Shown in pieces: positions 62,294 to 64,000 of a stretch of DNA of 64,000 bases (position 1 is its first letter; each line of letters begins with the position of its first letter). The DNA is from Pandoraea faecigallinarum. Its GTDB lineage: Bacteria > Pseudomonadota > Gammaproteobacteria > Burkholderiales > Burkholderiaceae. Where the stretch lies: NCBI RefSeq assembly GCF_001029105.3, contig NZ_CP011807.3, positions 2,356,001 to 2,420,000 of the forward strand. The letters are read 5' to 3'. The notes beneath the pieces are model-generated. The model saw only the letters and a program-made list of their open reading frames with translations. It did no database searches and was not told the DNA's origin. A program made the position numbers and the translations under genes.

Positions 62294-63805
62294 TCATCTT
62301 TGCGCATTATACGAGTCAGAGGATGTTGCCGCGGGAGCGGCGGCGCCCGACGCGGCGGGCGTCTCCGAGGGCTGCCACCCGCCGCCCAGCGCCTTGACCA
62401 GCGCCACGCACAGCACAAGTTGCTGGGCGCGGATCTGCACGTCCTGACGCTCGCTCGTCAGGGCTGCCTGCTGCGCCGTGATCACGCTCAGATACGCCGT
62501 GAGGCCGCCCGAATAGCGGTCGTTCGCGAGACTCAGCAGCCGTTGTGCGTCGCGCACTGCCGCGCGCGATTCCCGCGCGGCGGCGTCGAGCACGGACAGA
62601 CCGGTCACGCCGTCCTGCACCTGCTGGAACGCCGTGAGCACGGTCTGGCGGTAGTTCGCCTCGACGCCGCGATACCCGGCTGCGGCGGAGTCGACGTTGG
62701 CCTGCCGCCTGCCGCCGTCGAAGATGACCTGCGAGGCGGCGGTGCCCAGCGTCCACAACAGACTCGGCGCCGAGAGCAGATTGGCGAACTCGGTGCTTTG
62801 CCAGCCAATGCCCGGGGTGAGGGTCAGGCTGGGAAAGAAAGCCGCCTTGGCGACGCCGATTTGCGCGTTCGCTGCGGCCATGTTGCGCTCGGCCGAGGCG
62901 ACGTCGGGGCGTCGTTGCAGGAGGTCGCTCGGCACGCCCAGCGGAATTGACGGCAGGGTCGCGGGCAATGGGCCTTCGGCCACCGAGAATGTCGGTGCGG
63001 GCACGCCAACGAGCACGGCGATGGCGTGTTCGTACTGGTCGCGTTGCTGACGCAGCAGCCGTGCCTGTACGCGGGTGGTGTCGAGTTGCGATTGCTGCTG
63101 GAGCACGTCCAGCCCGGATACGGCACCCAGATCGTGCTGCGCGCTCACGTAGTCGAGCGCTTTTTGCTGCAAGACGACGGACTGGTCGAGAACCTTGATC
63201 TCGGCGTCCACCGCGCGCAACTGAAAATAGGCGGTAGCGAGTTGCGTCGTGAGGACCAGACGGGCGTTCGCCAGATCGTCGCGCGCCTGTTCGGCAGACG
63301 CCTGCGCGCCTTCCACCTGACGGCGGATGCGTCCGAACAGGTCGGTGTCGTAACTCACGCCAAGGCCCAACTGCACGTTGTTTTGCACCGTCGACATGCT
63401 GCTCGTCGAATAGCTCGTGACCGGCCGGTTCGCCGAGATGCGCTGCCGTGCCAGACCGAAGGAGGCATCGACTTCCGGCAGGCGTTGCGCCCCGATGCCG
63501 GAGAGCGTGGCCTGTGCCTGATCGTAATGGGCGACGGCCGCCGCCAGCGTCTGATTCCCGGCGAGTGCCTGCGTCTCGAGCGCGTCGAGCGCTGGCTCGT
63601 CGAACGCCTTCCACCAGTCGGGCTGCAACGCGGCGTGCGAGGGCTGCGCGAGCTTCCAGAAACCGTCCGTCTTCCAGCCGGGCGGCGCAGCGACCTCGGG
63701 GCGATGGTAGTCCGGCCCGAGCGTGCACGCGCCGAGCAACATGCCGAGCGCCGCGACGGCAAGCCGCGACGCGCCGCGCCGGGTGCCGCGCACCGTCGCG
63801 CTCAC
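62294..63805 (-). CDS. RND efflux outer-membrane lipoprotein (NodT/OprM family)
   Basis: In this 503-residue protein, the lipoprotein signal (RLAVAALGMLLGAC, lipobox LGAC near residue 27) is followed by TLGPDYHRPEVAAP, then the two efflux repeats (SYDTDLFGRIRRQVEGAQASAEQARDDLANARL; LLQRRPDVASAERNMAAANAQIGVAKAAFFPSLTLTP). It forms the outer-membrane duct of a tripartite pump. ATGA overlap with the adaptor gene at its 5' end and nine bases to the regulator at its 3' end show a single operon. The RND pump gene should lie beyond the right edge. Confidence 0.92.
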   Translation of the reverse strand: MSATVRGTRRGASRLAVAALGMLLGACTLGPDYHRPEVAAPPGWKTDGFWKLAQPSHAALQPDWWKAFDEPALDALETQALAGNQTLAAAVAHYDQAQATLSGIGAQRLPEVDASFGLARQRISANRPVTSYSTSSMSTVQNNVQLGLGVSYDTDLFGRIRRQVEGAQASAEQARDDLANARLVLTTQLATAYFQLRAVDAEIKVLDQSVVLQQKALDYVSAQHDLGAVSGLDVLQQQSQLDTTRVQARLLRQQRDQYEHAIAVLVGVPAPTFSVAEGPLPATLPSIPLGVPSDLLQRRPDVASAERNMAAANAQIGVAKAAFFPSLTLTPGIGWQSTEFANLLSAPSLLWTLGTAASQVIFDGGRRQANVDSAAAGYRGVEANYRQTVLTAFQQVQDGVTGLSVLDAAARESRAAVRDAQRLLSLANDRYSGGLTAYLSVITAQQAALTSERQDVQIRAQQLVLCVALVKALGGGWQPSETPAASGAAAPAATSSDSYNAQR

Positions 63806-64000
63806 GATTTGGCTCCTTGTGGTTTGCCCTCGGCGCCGCCGGTCTTTGCGCCCGGCGCGGCCTTGACTTGCAGCGTTTTGGCCTGCACGTGGTCGCCGTC
63901 GTCGATGGAGTCGCTCGGGTTGACGATCACGCGGTCGCTTGCCGATACCCCGTCGGCCAGTTCCAGCGACTGGCCGAGGTCCTTCGCGATCACGATCTTG
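63802..64000 (-). CDS. RND efflux periplasmic adaptor, C-terminal part, cut by window edge
   Basis: The last 65 residues are visible: KIVIAKDLGQSLELADGVSASDRVIVNPSDSIDDGDHVQAK followed by a Lys/Ala/Gly tail. The pattern DLGxSxEIxxGLxxxDxVVxNPxDxxxDGxxV is the usual end of HlyD/AcrA-type adaptors for RND pumps. The rest of the gene lies outside the window. Its stop overlaps the start of the outer-membrane factor gene by four bases. Confidence 0.85.
   Translation of the reverse strand, partial: KIVIAKDLGQSLELADGVSASDRVIVNPSDSIDDGDHVQAKTLQVKAAPGAKTGGAEGKPQGAKS

Overview
The window is a GC-rich bacterial chromosome segment with dense coding on both strands. Strong G/C third-position bias, LPS-core and RND efflux genes, a DUF3309/ChaB/PRC-barrel/BON stress block, a long second-type FtsK and a LivM-LivG fusion together suggest a betaproteobacterium of the Burkholderiaceae. 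A Pandoraea- or Burkholderia-like genome is my best guess; this is inference from gene content, because no rRNA or other marker is present. I saw no tRNA, rRNA, CRISPR array, insertion sequence or replication origin.

Layout, left to right. Positions 1-673 hold the N-terminus of a Tc-toxin A subunit (TcA, VRP1 family) that runs off the left edge. Divergent from it, 1015-8654 is a catabolic operon. It contains a crotonase with an altered catalytic site, a PotD/PotA-type ABC transporter with both permeases fused in one protein, a CaiC-like acyl-CoA ligase, and an IclR regulator preceded by a 38-bp palindrome and four tandem 11-bp repeats. Next come a membrane diguanylate cyclase, a large autotransporter, a MarR-controlled EmrB-type pump, and a FeeM-like N-acyltransferase beside a 7TM-PAS-GGDEF-EAL receptor. 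These are followed by a WaaZ-like LPS protein and an FtsK DNA translocase.

Positions 26249-31363 form a complete branched-chain amino-acid (Liv) ABC operon closed by a strong hairpin. Two tandem nitronate monooxygenases follow. A solitary tyrosine recombinase and a KfrA-like coiled-coil protein are divergently transcribed from an intergenic region full of palindromes. Positions 36263-41603 are a tripartite drug-efflux locus (outer-membrane factor, EmrA-like, EmrB-like) with an HxlR regulator. Two more c-di-GMP proteins (MHYT-GGDEF-EAL and dCache-GGDEF) flank a DUF2252 gene.

Positions 47583-50384 are a run of small envelope/stress genes (two BON proteins, PRC-barrel, a proline-rich small protein, DUF3309, ChaB), each with its own strong ribosome-binding site, closed by a near-perfect terminator. 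MFS and MATE exporters then converge and overlap by about 100 bp. They are followed by DUF2239, a HipBA toxin-antitoxin locus with three operator-like palindromes, ArfB ribosome rescue, and a DUF2092 protein translationally coupled to a Gly/Pro-repeat secreted protein. The right end is an RND efflux operon (adaptor C-terminus, outer-membrane factor, response regulator, sensor kinase) entering from beyond the edge.

The most interesting candidates for undescribed biology are: the crotonase/ABC/ligase/IclR locus with its two-part operator; the acyltransferase-c-di-GMP receptor pair, which could make and sense a lipid signal; and the recombinase-KfrA pair around nested palindromes. The window has four separate c-di-GMP turnover proteins.
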